64,000 nt of DNA from assembly GCA_030248195.1 (NCBI GenBank), contig JASAND010011319.1, forward strand, positions 1 to 64,000, written 5' to 3'. The first letter of the stretch is position 1. Each line of letters opens with the position of its first letter. Made by a program: the position numbers and the translations under genes. Of the stretch, positions 49,579 through 61,783 are shown piece by piece. Below the pieces are notes generated by a model. That model was not told the DNA's origin. It searched no databases and saw only the letters and a list, made by a program, of their open reading frames with translations. The stretch comes from Trissonchulus latispiculum (taxonomy: Eukaryota > Nematoda > Enoplea > Enoplida > Ironidae).

Positions 49579-49587
49579 AGGGGAGGA
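49579..49587 (+). promoter_or_regulatory. Polypurine tract
   Basis: AGGGGAGGA directly abuts the TG of the 3' LTR. Confidence 0.8.
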
Positions 49588-49967
49588 TGTTGAGAATCAA
49601 CTAAAAACAAGTGTTGCAACTTATCTTAAAAACAAACACTAAAATTGATGGTTGCTGTTTGTGTACAGTCTAGCCTGTTAGCTACTTTGATCAGCTAGAT
49701 CTGATCCATCAGTTCAGTGTTGTTGATGTACGTCTGTGGAGTGGTTGCCCCTATTCTGTATTTCTTCATATTTCCCGTATGATTTACTTTTATGCCGGTA
49801 AAGATTTGTAATCCGAAATTGTGGTCGTAGTCTGGTAAGGACTTTCGTTGTTAGTTAGGTAGGTAGAATTTAGGTAAATTATTAGAATAGGCCCTGTCTA
49901 GGAATCTGTAGTCGCTCCGCCTCTAGATTTCTACCCAGGTCCAGGCAGCTGAGGTAGGAATTTCACA
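49588..49967 (+). repeat. 3' LTR (380 bp)
   Basis: Ends match the 5' LTR; the middle (about 49,720-49,875) does not (see the 5' LTR). Confidence 0.85.
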
Positions 49968-52900
49968 AAGTTATTACAGAGAAATTAGTATCATACTCTG
50001 AAAGTTTCACGTTAATATTTCCTGTTCAGCTCTAATCACAATTGTTTAATTTCAACATATGCTACGCTTAGAGTTGGATTAACTATATGCAACCATTCCC
50101 ATTTTTAGAGTTAGAGTTTGTACGTATTAAGACTATCTGTCTTTTGAAGACGTTGTAGGGAATCGCTTAATTAGAATAAAAGCAAAAATATATTTAGCGT
50201 GATAACAATAAGTGACAGCTTTGAGCCCACCAACGGGTCTCTTAACTCTTCAATGACTGCACTTTATCACAGTAATAAACGTGGGAGTCCACGATCATGT
50301 CACGAAGTGAAGCATTGTATGTGTTTTTCTTGACGGAGTCGTATTTCTACTTTCTTGACTCAGCAGTAGTAGTGATAGAATTTAAGATGATACGGATTTG
50401 AATAGTGTAAGCCAGGTATTATCAAACACATCCCATCCTTGACCTGACCAATCCAAATGACAGTCGAGACTCGAGACTCGAGATTGTTGTATTTTGAAAA
50501 ACGGTGATTTCAAACATCCCAATTCCGATCCAAATTTGAAACATCGCAATTTTTTCGGAAAGACTTTTTCATATTTTTCAATTCAAACAGCTTGTATTTG
50601 TTGTTTCAGATTCAGACAGCATTGTTTCTGGTGTACCTGCTGAAAAGATATGCACAGTTTCCAGGTTTTTGCCGTGGCAGGGGTTTGAGCAAAATCGTGT
50701 TTTTGGACAGGACATATATATTGATTCTCACACAAACATTATTCAGTGCGTATTTCAATGAGAGTTCATTTCTATTAGATTCACACATCATGGGGTCCTG
50801 TAAGTTGTGTTCTCTCCACACCGCAGCCATAATCCCGGAGATATATAGACAAAAACCAATCCAACACTTACGGATCCAGTTTTGTCCTGGATTAACCTGC
50901 ATCTTCGAATGATGATAATATGTTATCACTGTAGGGCAGTAGTGGTAAAATAGCGGTTCGGGAGGAATCCAGCTGTTTTTACATTTATGATTTGCATGTA
51001 AAAACAACTTGTGGTTAATTATTTTTGCCGCAATAAAACGGTAAAACGTAAAACGGTTGGTAAAACTTTTCGTTCTAAAAGGAGGTAAAGCCGAAATTTG
51101 TCGAGTTCGTTTCCATAATGGCATCGGGCAACGGTTATTGGCAACAACAGACAATAGCGCTATCATCCACGCTTAACTGTTTTGACACTATCATTATGAA
51201 ACTGTTCAGTGCGTTTACTCTCTATGGATGAAGGAGTGACGGGGTGTTTGCAATACACGTGTTACTTTTGTATTAATAATTCTCATTGTTTTATGCCTAT
51301 ATAAGTGCTTGTTTTCTGGAATATTAGTCTACTCTGGCAGCCTTCTGTTCCCTGCAATCTACATCTCCTGTAGACTCATTAAAATATTTTAAAAAACTTT
51401 AGTATCGGTGTCTTTGAAAAACAACGAATATTGGTGAAAATAAAAAAATTATCTCTGAGAAAATTATCAGGACAGCATAAGTTTTTGCATTTACTGATTT
51501 TTCTTTTGTACAGAAATAGTAACTCTTTTCAATTGTGTTTTCGTACAGTGCAATCGCTACAGTATACTAACATCGTCAAGCAACTGACGGGCACATGTTA
51601 CCAGTTCTCATAAGACTTTGGGTGGTGTTTTTGACTGACAGAAATGCCATTAAATAGCTTAGCGAGCTCTTTCTTAATTGACTCCATTAGTGGTTGTCAT
51701 TGGCACTCCCCCTTTTCTGGTTATTTTGAGTTCACTTTACTGTCAGATACTGTATAATTGACTGTTAATCCTCTTACAGAACATGACCATTGCTGCCTGT
51801 GTTAATTATCAGTTATAAGAAAGGCAATTTGAAAGCAATACTTCATTTTTCCTTTTCTCTTAACCTAGTAAAAAAACGCCAAGCTTCATTCATTCATTCA
51901 TGAAGGTAAGTGGACCATGTTAGAATGAAAATGATAATTCAAAACCAGAACGAAATAAACTAGAAATGACTACTGCCCAGCTAAAATATCATGTTGACCT
52001 CAAAAATTTACATTTCAGTGGATTTTCTGAGATGTTCCGCCACAGGACGTATGTACGACTTTTGAGATGTTTTTTGCTTTTCAGAAACTGAGGGTATCCT
52101 TATTTTTCTTGCCAAAACGCTGCTATTTTGATTGCAACTAAAATTGTCATTTTTGGAGATGTTCTTGCAATAAAGTGTAAGCATTAACCTAACTAAAAGG
52201 ATATTAAAATGTGATAGAAGAATTTGATTAATTTGTTTAGCACCTCGTCGTCTTGATAGTTCTTGGTCTAGCTATTTCAAACGTGTATAGCTCGGTCCTG
52301 TTGCCTTCCACTGTTCTTAAGTCCTACATGAAGGATGTCTGGAGTCGAGATGATCGCGGAAGCCACAAGATTCCAGAAAAGATCGACTTCAAGCTCGCCA
52401 GACCGCTGGAGAAATTGTTGCCTTTCAGCTGGGTTCTGATCAAAAGAGAATAAACTACATTGTAGTATCTCATTCACTAAACGAACAGTGCAGTAATTTA
52501 GTTGTCTACCAAACTGAACATTACTACATGTGCTTTGGCTGTGGTGACTGCTGTCGTTTTGCACGTTCATGTTCTGTTGGGTTATTATTAAATTCACTTG
52601 TTCTATACATAGCCTTTCCATCCAGCAACAGAAGTGGCCATCCATGGGCTCGCAAAGTGTTAACTTTTGATTAAAGTTTGGCTTGGCTGCGTTTGCAAGC
52701 TTTACCATCCAGGTTTTGGTAACTTATTCAAAAATTTTACCAAGTCTGCAGTGATCATGACAGCAAGAATAATTTCTCTTTGGTGAACATAACAAAAATT
52801 TCAATCATACATTCTTCTAAAATAGATACACATAACCTTTGTATAGATACAGACAGTTAAATACAGGCAATTCGTACTAGAGATTAAGCAAGCAAATTTG

Positions 52901-53138
52901 TTAGCTGGGCATATGTACAATGTTTTTATAATTCATTTACTTATTTATAGTTTATAACTTTAAGAGCTCAAGTGCTTTCTAAGTTATTGATTTTGCTTGA
53001 TTAATATCCAGAAAGTCTAAAACAGATCGCCCTCTGCAAGAGTATATATATGCATAGTGTGCTTAATAAAGTCTAATACCACAGGTTACTTTACACTTCA
53101 ATTATCGGTTCGACATTTTGATTTCGTTTTCTTGTGAG
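49968..53138. other. Intergenic; two unassigned minus-strand open frames
   Basis: Minus-strand frames at 51,166-50,612 (184 codons) and 52,708-52,277 (143 codons) are longer than most chance frames here, but neither shows a recognisable domain and each overlaps an open frame on the other strand. The second lies 430 bp downstream of the receptor stop and could be an exon of another gene. 50,465-50,482 has a short GAGACTCGAGACTCGAGA repeat. Confidence 0.3.
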
Positions 53139-56100
53139 TTACGAGTGGCGTCGAAAGACAGCCATTACTTCATCGTTGTTTCTTCTAAGTAGGCTACTGT
53201 TCGCTGACGTGTCAATCAAACTGTTCTGAGTGTTTGTACTGACGCTGGGTCGAACGATCAAGTCAATAGTCGTCCCATCTTCTCCCATAATTCTTGGATT
53301 TCGCAGCTCAGTCACAACAATTTGTGTATCAGTTTTTGACTGAAATATGATTTTGATCATTCTTGGCAATATGATGAAAATCATCACTGCATAGCCATTG
53401 ATCAGTTCAAATAGAATGAAGCAAAATAGTCTAATTTCTTCAGAGACAATTGTCTGATCAAAATACATAATCAGAAGAATGGATATGGATGATGCAAGCA
53501 GTGTGATCGCGCAGATTAGGGTTTGTCTGAAAAATAAATGAATAAAATAAATTCTAGAAATGTTGCAGTCAGTCTGTATAGCCAGTTCTCTGAAATAGTG
53601 ATCCGTTGGTAATTTATAAACCTCAACCTTTCAAGGTGGTTGAGGTTTATAAGACGTTGTGGTCTTGGGGATTATTGGGTTCATCGGGTCGGGATGGAAA
53701 CTTTTTCAAGTTCGTCCCATTTCACTAAACCCTGACATGCAGAAATTCGTGAAACTTGAGCAATTACATCTACCCGTCATTCAGTTAACGCATAGCATGC
53801 AGAATACATGCTTTCTTCACGTGACTAATACTTTTGTAACCATTTTTGGTTTCAGAAACTTTGAAATGATAAAACATTTAAAATGGCATAGGGGCTACTT
53901 TTATGTCTTTCAGGCTGTTTGTTTAAATTTAAATAAGGAACTAAAAAAGCTGCATCTATATAATGTGTAGATGTTCCGTTCCGACTGCTGCAAAAAGGAC
54001 ATAAAGTTTAGTTTACGACAGCAGGCATGTTGCAGGCATAAAACGATTCTATTTTACAAGTAGATTTATAATTCAAGTATACTAGAAATTATGTCAACCA
54101 ACCTTATCTCTCTGTGAATAAATCTGTACATAATTCCGCTGAGTTGAAATCCGCGGAAAACCGTTACCAATTCCACAAGACATGGAAGTACAAAGATCAG
54201 GGGAACAGTTTGTTGTTGAAACCAGCTGCAGCTCGCTTCATACAGCTTCGGACCTTTGAGATTTACTGCCTCTGCGCTTTCGTGACAGTAGAGCTCCGGT
54301 GGTTTAAAGGCGAACAATAAGATAATACAGGCAATCTTAAAATATCAAAATACAGGTCACCATGCAACCTAAATTCAATCTTTGCGCGCCATGAGATTTG
54401 TGTTCAATCCTGAGAACCTCTCTATTCCAAAATCCATTCTAATCTATTCTGTAAAGCAGGCGACTTCTGCTTTAATTATACCCTTGGGGTAAATAAAGCA
54501 CGTGGGTAATGGGCTTAATATGTAAGCGATAAAATGTTACCAGTTTCGTTACACTACAGCCACCGAACTGACCACAAAATCTTACCAAAATTCTGTTGGT
54601 TAGTTTGAAAGAAGTATTCTAACCTGTACAAATGTCAAATTTAATCCAATATTGACCCGCTGACGGCCGTCAAAGATCATTCTTTGCTGAAATATGTCCA
54701 ACTCCACATAGGATTCCATCTTGATCCAGGTACAACTGGAACGGAGCACGTTGAACCAGCCAACCAGAGACCAAATGGCTCCACACATGATCTCACTTTG
54801 CTCACCCAGCCAACCGAAAATCAGCACAAAGTGTGCTGTACAGCAAAACGTCAGCACTGCCGTGCACTCTTGCTGCATCGCCCACAGCATATGACTGCGT
54901 CCCCATTTCCGAAAAATCCCCCATCCACACAAAAGACTGATGCAAATCCCAGAACCAGCCAGAGCCAGAATTGGATAGTTCATCAGCCACTGATGCGATG
55001 GTTCAAGGCGGACCTCACAACCGTCCGCCAAATGCTTGCATTGAAGTCCTTCAGCCTCACAGGGGACGCACTTCACACAGCAACCATCCTAAAGCAAGAT
55101 ACATTATGTCAAGAGTGCATAATACATAAGACTATGACAATATGCGTACTCTATGTATGCAGCATGCACTACTATAAGCGTGACACATCGTCTGCTCGCT
55201 AACGACTCATCCCCTCCACCCGCAACTTGGTCCCTAATAAATCAAACAAGTTCGCCCGCTATGCTTGTGTTCTAAAGCTCGAAAACGACACAAAAATCGC
55301 GCATGTCCTACTTGTGTTTCCCGAGCTTTAAGACGCAAGTATAGAGCAAGTGCGCGTACCCCCGCTCCGACTGCCTAACAATTTTCGGAGGAAAGTGTCA
55401 GCCGTAAGCGTGCAGAGCATGTGTCACCCTGATAACACGTTAGAGTATATATGTGAGTGTTGTCATACACTTTCGAGTTTTGTACTCTTGGTTATAGTAA
55501 TAAAATATATAAAACATAAACAGAAAATGAAAATCAAAACGTGGACACCCCAGACAGAGTTTATCTTCCTTACTGTTATAACAACAAATTCCAGATTAAG
55601 TTGGTCTGACTGACCATCATCCCAAGTTAAGTACAGACAGACAACCACTCTAGTGATAAAAGGTATAACTCAAGAAAATAACTTATAAAGGTAATTATAT
55701 TAATAAAATATAAATAAATAAAATTCTGAACGCTAGCTGTGACCCACCGATTTGGCTTCTTTAAAATATTTTGGACATTTATTTTTTCCAGGAGGAGGAT
55801 TGCAAACTGCATCCGCTGCAACACTTTTATTCCAATTTTTCCAATCCAAATTCCATGCGTCCTTGTGATACTCAACTTTGTTCCAACTCAGCAAACTGGT
55901 GTTTTTATAGCGACTGCATTGGAATATGGAGTAGCTTGGTGCACTAAAGCTATTGTAGGAATTCATTAACTGTACCAGATTAGTACCATTTAGTTGGTAC
56001 CAAAATTCGTCGCACAACTGTTCTCCTTCTTGGCAATTCTCTTCCTGCAATTGAACCAGGGTTTTTGCAACTCGACGAATACTTTCCATAACAAAGGCCG

Positions 56101-58891
56101 CTGCCGTTATGGCCCCATCGTGGTTTTCGATCAGGGTTTCGTTGCCACGACACATGCTTGAACCCTCTGTGGCGTCTAGTGAACAGTGATTTTGGCTTGC
56201 AATCAGTCGGGCTAATCCATATTCGCGGTTCTGCCTTCCCCTTTCTAGGGCAGTCTTTACAGTGAAGTTGTTGAGATGCTCTTGAAAGGATTTCATCGAA
56301 CTGGTTCGATTGAGATCAGCTTGAAAAGTGATAACCCCATCTAAACTAGGGTACTTTTCATAGCTGTAGAGTCGTGAGCTAAATCCGTCAGTACCGATAA
56401 TGGTATGAGTGTCCATCCACTCTGGGAAGTGAGCCTGAATTTCGCCAAAAATGACGCTGGCCCAGATGTGGTTTGCTAAAATGATATAGTGCAATATAAT
56501 ATTGCAATACACCTGTGTAAAACATGTTATATAATACAACATAAAAATATAACAAAAAACATATAAAACAAAATAAATTGCCCATCTGTCGTCATCTTCG
56601 CAGGACACCGCTCTCTTTTTAGCAATTCTAATCAATAAATCAATAAATTAAGTCGAACAGTCGATTGTCTGTTGTAGTCTCTTATGTTAGTTTTAGCTGG
56701 ACCGCATCTGATTGGCAAAAGTCGGTTTATGCTCCAACGGAGCAACGGAAAAACGGAGAACGGACGAACGGAGGAACGAAGAAACAGTTCAAAAAGAAGA
56801 GTATCTCCGGTTCATGCTTACGTAAGTTTTGAACGGAGCGACGGAGAAACGGACAAACGGATCAGTAAAAAACGGCGAAGCGGAGAAACACGTATACATA
56901 GTAAAATTTTGGGGTCTTATCTCGATTAACCCCCCACCACTCAAAATCCTTAAAACTTGACCAAATGAGCTAAAATTTGGTTTGGGTATGTTTTCGACCA
57001 CGCTGACTTCAAATATAGCAAAATTTTTCGATTTCGCGAAATTCGATTTTTTCGATTTCTATGGGGGGACCAAGGGAAACCGAAAAATTTTTGCCTTCGA
57101 TTTTGTTGAAAAGATGTATATAGGGGTTTTCGGGGTCGTAGAACACGAATCTGAAGTCCGTTTTTCAATTCACCTTTTCGTTAGCTCAGTATGAGCTAAA
57201 GATGTAAGCTTAAGATGTAAGCATATACTGAGCCAACAAAAAGCTGAATCGAAAAACGGACTTCTGATTCGTGTTCTACGACCCGGAAAACCCCTATATA
57301 CATCTTTTCAACAAAATCGAAGGCAAAAACTGCTTCGGTTTCCCTTGGTCCCCCCTTAGAAATCAAAAAATCGAATTTCGCGAAATCGAAAAATTTTGCA
57401 ATATTTGAATTCAGCGTGGTCGAAAACATACCCAAACCAAATTTTAGCTCATTTGGTCAAATTTTAAGGATTTTGAGTGTTGGGGGGGTAATCGAGATAA
57501 GACGCAAATTTTGGTTAACTCAAAATTCTTCTCAGCGTAAATTTTTACGGTTTTGTTCAGTCTTTCTTATACTAAAGTATCCAGTAACACTTTTCTAACT
57601 CTACTGTAACAAATTGCAAAAATAGTTAGTTCTGGAAGATTAATTTTTTACATATTCAACATTAATTTCGTTCGTTTCTTCATTTCTTTCTCCGTTTGTC
57701 CATTTTTGCGATTCTCATTTGCTCCGTTTCTCCGCTTCTCCGTCGTTTACCATTGCTATCAGCCAATCATGCACGGATAATGTAAACAAGAGAAAGTTGA
57801 ATCTTCGTTTCTCCGTTTCTCCGTTGTCCGCTTATTCGTTGCCCCCTTGCACCGTTCAAGCATGAACCGGTGAAAGGGGTCTGTTTCTCCGTTACTCACT
57901 AACTGTTAGCTCATGTTGTAAAGTAACAAAATGGAATTCGCTTTTGTTGCGTTGGTCGCTGGTAACATTGCCAGTGTAATCCATTCAATCAATAACTAGA
58001 CTTATTACAATCACCCATCACCAACGTTAAGTTTGTCAGCTAGTGTGAAGTGATTCATTTTCAATTTCTAATTATTACTTGCTTACCTATTACCAATAAC
58101 ACCAAAGAAGAGGATTCGTTCAGTGGTTTGTACAGTTCCATGTAGTCTGGCTTCCCGGTAAGCGGCAGCTTCACCACTGTATCCACGCAGACACCTCGTT
58201 CCTCTGCACTCTGATTGACGGCTTGAAAAAAATTTACACCATACTCAGAGCTTTCATGAATTACTTTAAATCGGCTGATCGACTGGTTTTGCATGAAAGC
58301 TAAAATTGCATCCGCTTGGTAGGAATCTTCTGGCATAAATCGAACAAAAGTTTTGTGAGTATCTAGGGATTTTGCCGTATCCAGTGGCGCCAAAACCGGT
58401 AAACAGTAATCGTTGCTCATCATCGCTGAGTACATCGCAGTCTCACTGTAGAATACTCCGCCCACTCCCACCAGCAGATTTCCACCGGCAGAAGCCGTGC
58501 GGATGATCTCTTCTGAATCACAGAGATTTGTAATGTCATCAAAAATTTTCACAATTTCACTGTAGAAGCTGCTCATGGAATAACAAAAATAGTAGGGATC
58601 CAGAATTAGCCTGATCCCTCTAGATTCAAGATTCAACTCTGGATCTGTCTTCAGTTCATCTGTGATGTAAAACACTGCCTCCGATAGGATAACGTTGAGT
58701 AAGCTCGGTTTTGTACCACACTGAGTGTCTTGAATGACTGTTCCCTCAACTGGGAGGGTTTCGTTAATTGTCATGTAGTAGGCCAAATGAAAGGAATAAT
58801 TTGACGGAAGATTTGATCTAGTACTTAGACCTCCCAGTATCAATAGGAGAACAACTATGAGTTCTTGAGTTGTCTTTGGAAACAGCAGCAT
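53139..58891 (-). CDS. Class C G-protein-coupled receptor (metabotropic glutamate/GABA-B type), 5 exons
   Basis: Model: complement of join(53139..53526, 54103..54335, 54624..55088, 55748..56475, 58087..58891), 872 residues. All joins keep frame: phases 1, 0, 0, 2. Exon 1 starts with a signal peptide (LIVVLLLILGGLS) and carries lobe 1 of the Venus-flytrap ligand domain (GGNLLVGVGGVFYSETAMYSA, then LAPLDTAKSLD, FVRFMPEDSYQADAILAFM). Exon 2 has lobe 2 (ANHIWASVIFGEIQ..GTDGFSSRLY). Exon 3 opens with a cysteine cluster (DGCCVKCVPCEAEGLQC, residues 512-528), then TM1 (~548-570), TM2 and TM3. TM4 spans the exon 3/4 join (~657-677), TM5 is ~709-727, TM6 ~745-764, TM7 ~777-797 with a LPRM ending like the family's LPK. 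The cytoplasmic tail is ~75 residues. It would sense a small extracellular ligand and signal through G proteins at the plasma membrane; the ligand cannot be read from the sequence. Exon 4 acceptor is AAG, slightly weak. Confidence 0.85.
55110..55490. mobile_element. CAAGAGT-ended MITE, copy 2, in receptor intron 2
   Basis: Ends CAAGAGTGCATAATACATAA and, inverted, CAAGAGTACAAAACTC. The internal TCTGCTCGCTAACGACTCATC matches the copy at 31,959-32,128 inverted. It makes up more than half of the 659-bp intron and ends 21 bases from the exon 3 acceptor. Confidence 0.65.
56745..57900. repeat. ACGGAGAAACGG-type minisatellite arms flanking the palindrome
   Basis: Degenerate (AACGGAG)n at about 56,745-56,890 faces its inverse (CTCCGTT)n at about 57,700-57,900, and TTCATGCTT..GAACGG recurs inverted near 57,857. 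The palindrome is thus nested in a larger, more decayed inverted arrangement of about 1.2 kb. Confidence 0.6.
56904..57512. mobile_element. ~610-bp near-perfect palindrome (foldback element) in receptor intron 1
   Basis: Left arm GGTCTTATCTCGATTAACCCC (56,912), ACCAAATGAGCTAAAATTTGG, GACCAAGGGAAACCG and CTATATACATC... recur inverted in the right arm to 57,512, giving arms of ~290 bp with few mismatches around a short centre near 57,208. Two mirror-image frames (70 and 79 codons) result from the symmetry. Confidence 0.85.
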
Positions 58892-59010
58892 GGTTAAAGT
58901 TAACCGAAAATTTCGTTAAGTGATAAACATCTGTTATTTGCAAATCTAAAAAGTCACTTTAGAGTATGAAACTGTAATACCAAGAGTCCATGATATTCTT
59001 CTATATATTA

Positions 59011-59587
59011 GAAGAAGAGTAAGCCATAATAGAGAACTCCTCTTCTTGGCATTGAGAAAGGGTGCTCCGACCACATTACGCGAATGTTCCCCAGTCTGTG
59101 GTGGGGGGCTCGACCAAATCGGCAGCGCTTTCTCCCTCCATTGACAGGAGGGGGGTCGACAGGCATAATACCCTCCTCCGTTTGGTGATGGTGGGGGGGT
59201 AGCCGAAAGCGGTCCCCATTTCGAGGGCGCTAAAAGTGGTTGCCTTTTGGGAAGGTAATTGCTCAAGCAGGCTAAGTTTGGCAGCTTCTGATAGACTGTT
59301 GGCGACCCCCTCCAAACGGGGACCACTTCTAGCGACCACCCCCTCCAAACGGCGGACCCTTTTTAAATATAGCTGAAACTACCGTAATCAAACGCAGGGG
59401 GTTCTACAATCTGGTTGGATGTTCCAAACAGGGACATCCTTTTAGCTACCCCTCCCACCAAACGGATGGAGTGGCGAAAATGCTGTCGATCTGTTCCCCC
59501 CACAAACGGGGAACATTTGCGTATTGTGGGCGGACCACCGTTACGCAATGCAAAGAAGAGAAGCCCTATAATGGCCTACTCTTCTTC
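59011..59587. mobile_element. 577-bp MITE with TTA target duplication (PIF/Harbinger-like)
   Basis: Inverted ends GAAGAAGAGTAAGCCATAA and GAAGAAGAGTAGGCCATTA are flanked by TTA on both sides (59,008-59,010; 59,588-59,590). 3-bp TWA duplications are typical of PIF/Harbinger. The interior has several CCCCTCCAAACGG/GGGGAAC subrepeats and no conserved gene. It lies ~120 bp upstream of the receptor start codon. Confidence 0.75.
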
Positions 59588-59590
59588 TTA

Positions 59591-60557
59591 ATAATAGTGC
59601 AATTATGCACAGTTTGTAATACAATTATATAAGCAATTAGCCCATTTTCTTATTTAAAACATCATAAAAGGACTCCACAAGTTGTATTCTTCTGCTTTGG
59701 CAAATAACGCCACCTAACCAAAACAACCAAATTCTAACAATCAACAATAGTTTTCAACCAAATTAACGCTTTATTTCACGTAAATCGTTTTTAACGATAT
59801 TGTACTAAACAGATAAACAGCGCTAAGGTTCAAATAAAGCATTTATCCATTTATCTGGTTTAGATAAAACTAGAAAAGTAGGATGTTTTCACAAGTGACA
59901 ACTCGACCAGTTGACCAAAGTATTCGATTTAATTAAGATGACCTTTTGTTCGATGAAATTAAAAAGCTACCCAAACAATCAGTATAAGCAGGTGTGCAGG
60001 AACGTAGGTTACGCAAAGTAAAAATTGTAAACCAACGATTTGCCTGCTCAACTTCCCATAAAATGTTTGTTTACTGATCAAAATGTAAATGCCAGAACGT
60101 CTTCAGGTATTGACTTTGGCGCACTGCAGATAAGATTGTTTTATTTGTTATTTAGTCAGGATCAGTACGTAACCATCGTGCAGTTAATTCTATAGTATGA
60201 CTTAAATAACTAGCGACACCAGAGGCGGCAGTTGGTGCCTATCACGTGAACAGCCGAAGACGACAAACTAGGAGTAAATGGTAAATTTGGTCAAAAACAG
60301 GAACATTTCAGACAGCGTCGGCTTGTTTGAAATGTTGCTATTCCTGAACAAATGTTGTTATTTGGTCTCATGGTATAACGGAAGCCCGGAACAAGACACA
60401 GACATCCAATCTCTTTGTACGTCATCGATTCTTGAAATTCGTGAGTGCCCTTTCTCCAAAATAAGATAGGCTTGAAGTAATAAAAGCAGCACTTGTACAC
60501 TTAGAGCAATACCTATTGTCGTGCGAACATGTGTCCAATCCACACGGACCTAGGACC
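59591..60557. other. Upstream region of the receptor; one hydrophobic minus-strand frame, no gene called
   Basis: A minus-strand frame at 60,543-60,358 has a strong hydrophobic run (GIALSVQVLLLLLQAYLIL). It might be a membrane-protein exon but is too short to support. Confidence 0.25.
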
Positions 60558-60679
60558 TTTTCAAGAAAGGGTAGAGTAGAATTAAAATTAACTCGATCCT
60601 TTTCATGAAAGCTTTAAAACGAGTTAAAACAATTAATTTTAACTCTACTCTATACTCTGCTTTACCCTTTCTTGAAAAA
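60558..60679. repeat. ~120-bp foldback repeat
   Basis: TTTTCAAGAAAGGGTAGAGTA at the left recurs inverted at the right; the middle (CGAGTTAA) also pairs. A fragment with GAGTTAAAATGAACTC is at about 63,304. Confidence 0.75.
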
Positions 60680-61783
60680 ACACTAAGTTAATATATTTAA
60701 AGATTAAACATATCATTTAGACCTTAGAGTTACATATGACATCTAAAACAGACCAATTTGAAGATCTGCCAGCCTATCTGTACATTGTGAGATTTAACTA
60801 ATCAGTAGTCAATCACACAAAACTTTTTTTAAGGTGCTGGATATTGTTTGATATTACGTGTTCATTTTAAACCTACATAACAGCGGGACAGAGGGAAGCG
60901 GGAGGGAAGGGGCCCCCGGGGGGGAAGACGAAACGAAAATTTAAAAAGCTAAAATATAAAAACAATAGTGTAAAATAAACTTTTATTTAATTAAACCTTC
61001 TAACCCACATATATACTTTACCTAACAGTGTTGAGTTGTGTTCCCGAAATATGAAAATTCGCCCAAATTGCTGAAGTTTTCAAACCAAAACGTTTTCAAA
61101 AAGTTTAAAAATTTAAACTAATATACATTTAATTAGGGATGCACCAGGGCTTGGGGACCGATGCCAACCTCGGTGGTTAAGCACCGGTGCCTTCTGGGAC
61201 CAAACATTTGTAATTTTTTGACAATTTTTAGCCAAAATTTTGGAATTTTTAAAGTCAAAATTAAATTAAACTGGTACAGATCGTTCATTATAATTCTCAT
61301 CAGTTTGAATGGAAACAATAATAGTAATTTTGCCTAAACTTGAATTAATACCAAAATCAGAATTTTTCAGAACATTCTCCTATCTAGACTTCCAATTTTC
61401 AGGCCCCGGCCTAGGACCCGACCTGGGTGCATCTCGACGAAAAATTAATGTTGGACTCATGTAGTTTCGAAAGAAGACCGATATTACAAAATTAAGGACT
61501 ATTTTATTGAATCAAACGCATCTTCCAGAAATTAAAAATGCTCAAGGTTTTGAATTTGCTGAAAATTATGTATATATTGTTTGGCTATCGAAAGCTCATT
61601 TGGCCGGGTAGAGGACAGAGGCCCTTGGATACGTTTAGCGACGTTAAAATTCCACTATGTTCACCAATTTCTCTAAATTATGACTACAAATAGCGATTTT
61701 TAATAAAAATAGTATTGCTTATGCTTAGACGATTTTTTAGTAAAAAGATCAGGCGAAGCCGGATAATCGTCAGAAACTGTAGG
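60680..61783. other. Intergenic, nothing recognised
   Basis: AT-rich, with a purine-rich patch at 60,890-60,930. No supported gene. Confidence 0.45.

Larger units (their letters stand above)
38864..49967 (+). mobile_element. Ty3/Gypsy-type LTR retrotransposon, 11.1 kb, defective
   Basis: LTRs lie at 38,864-39,241 and 49,588-49,967, each starting TGTTG and ending CACA. A PBS-like TGGCGACCGTGAACA (39,244-39,258) and a PPT AGGGGAGGA (49,579-49,587) sit at the expected places. Gene order gag, (protease missing), RT, RNase H, integrase is that of Ty3/Gypsy. Long leader (~2.2 kb) and ~3-kb tail. Both flanks share only AAG next to the element, so a clean target duplication is not evident. Inactivating changes are listed under the parts. 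The tRNA matching the PBS is not identified. Confidence 0.9.

Noticed and set aside
54684..55202. 172-codon plus-strand frame
   Set aside because: It is antisense to receptor exon 3, which has clear 7TM content and matching splice sites.
60358..60543. Hydrophobic minus-strand frame as an upstream exon of the receptor
   Set aside because: The receptor model already begins with a signal peptide at 58,891; this frame has no supported splice to it.
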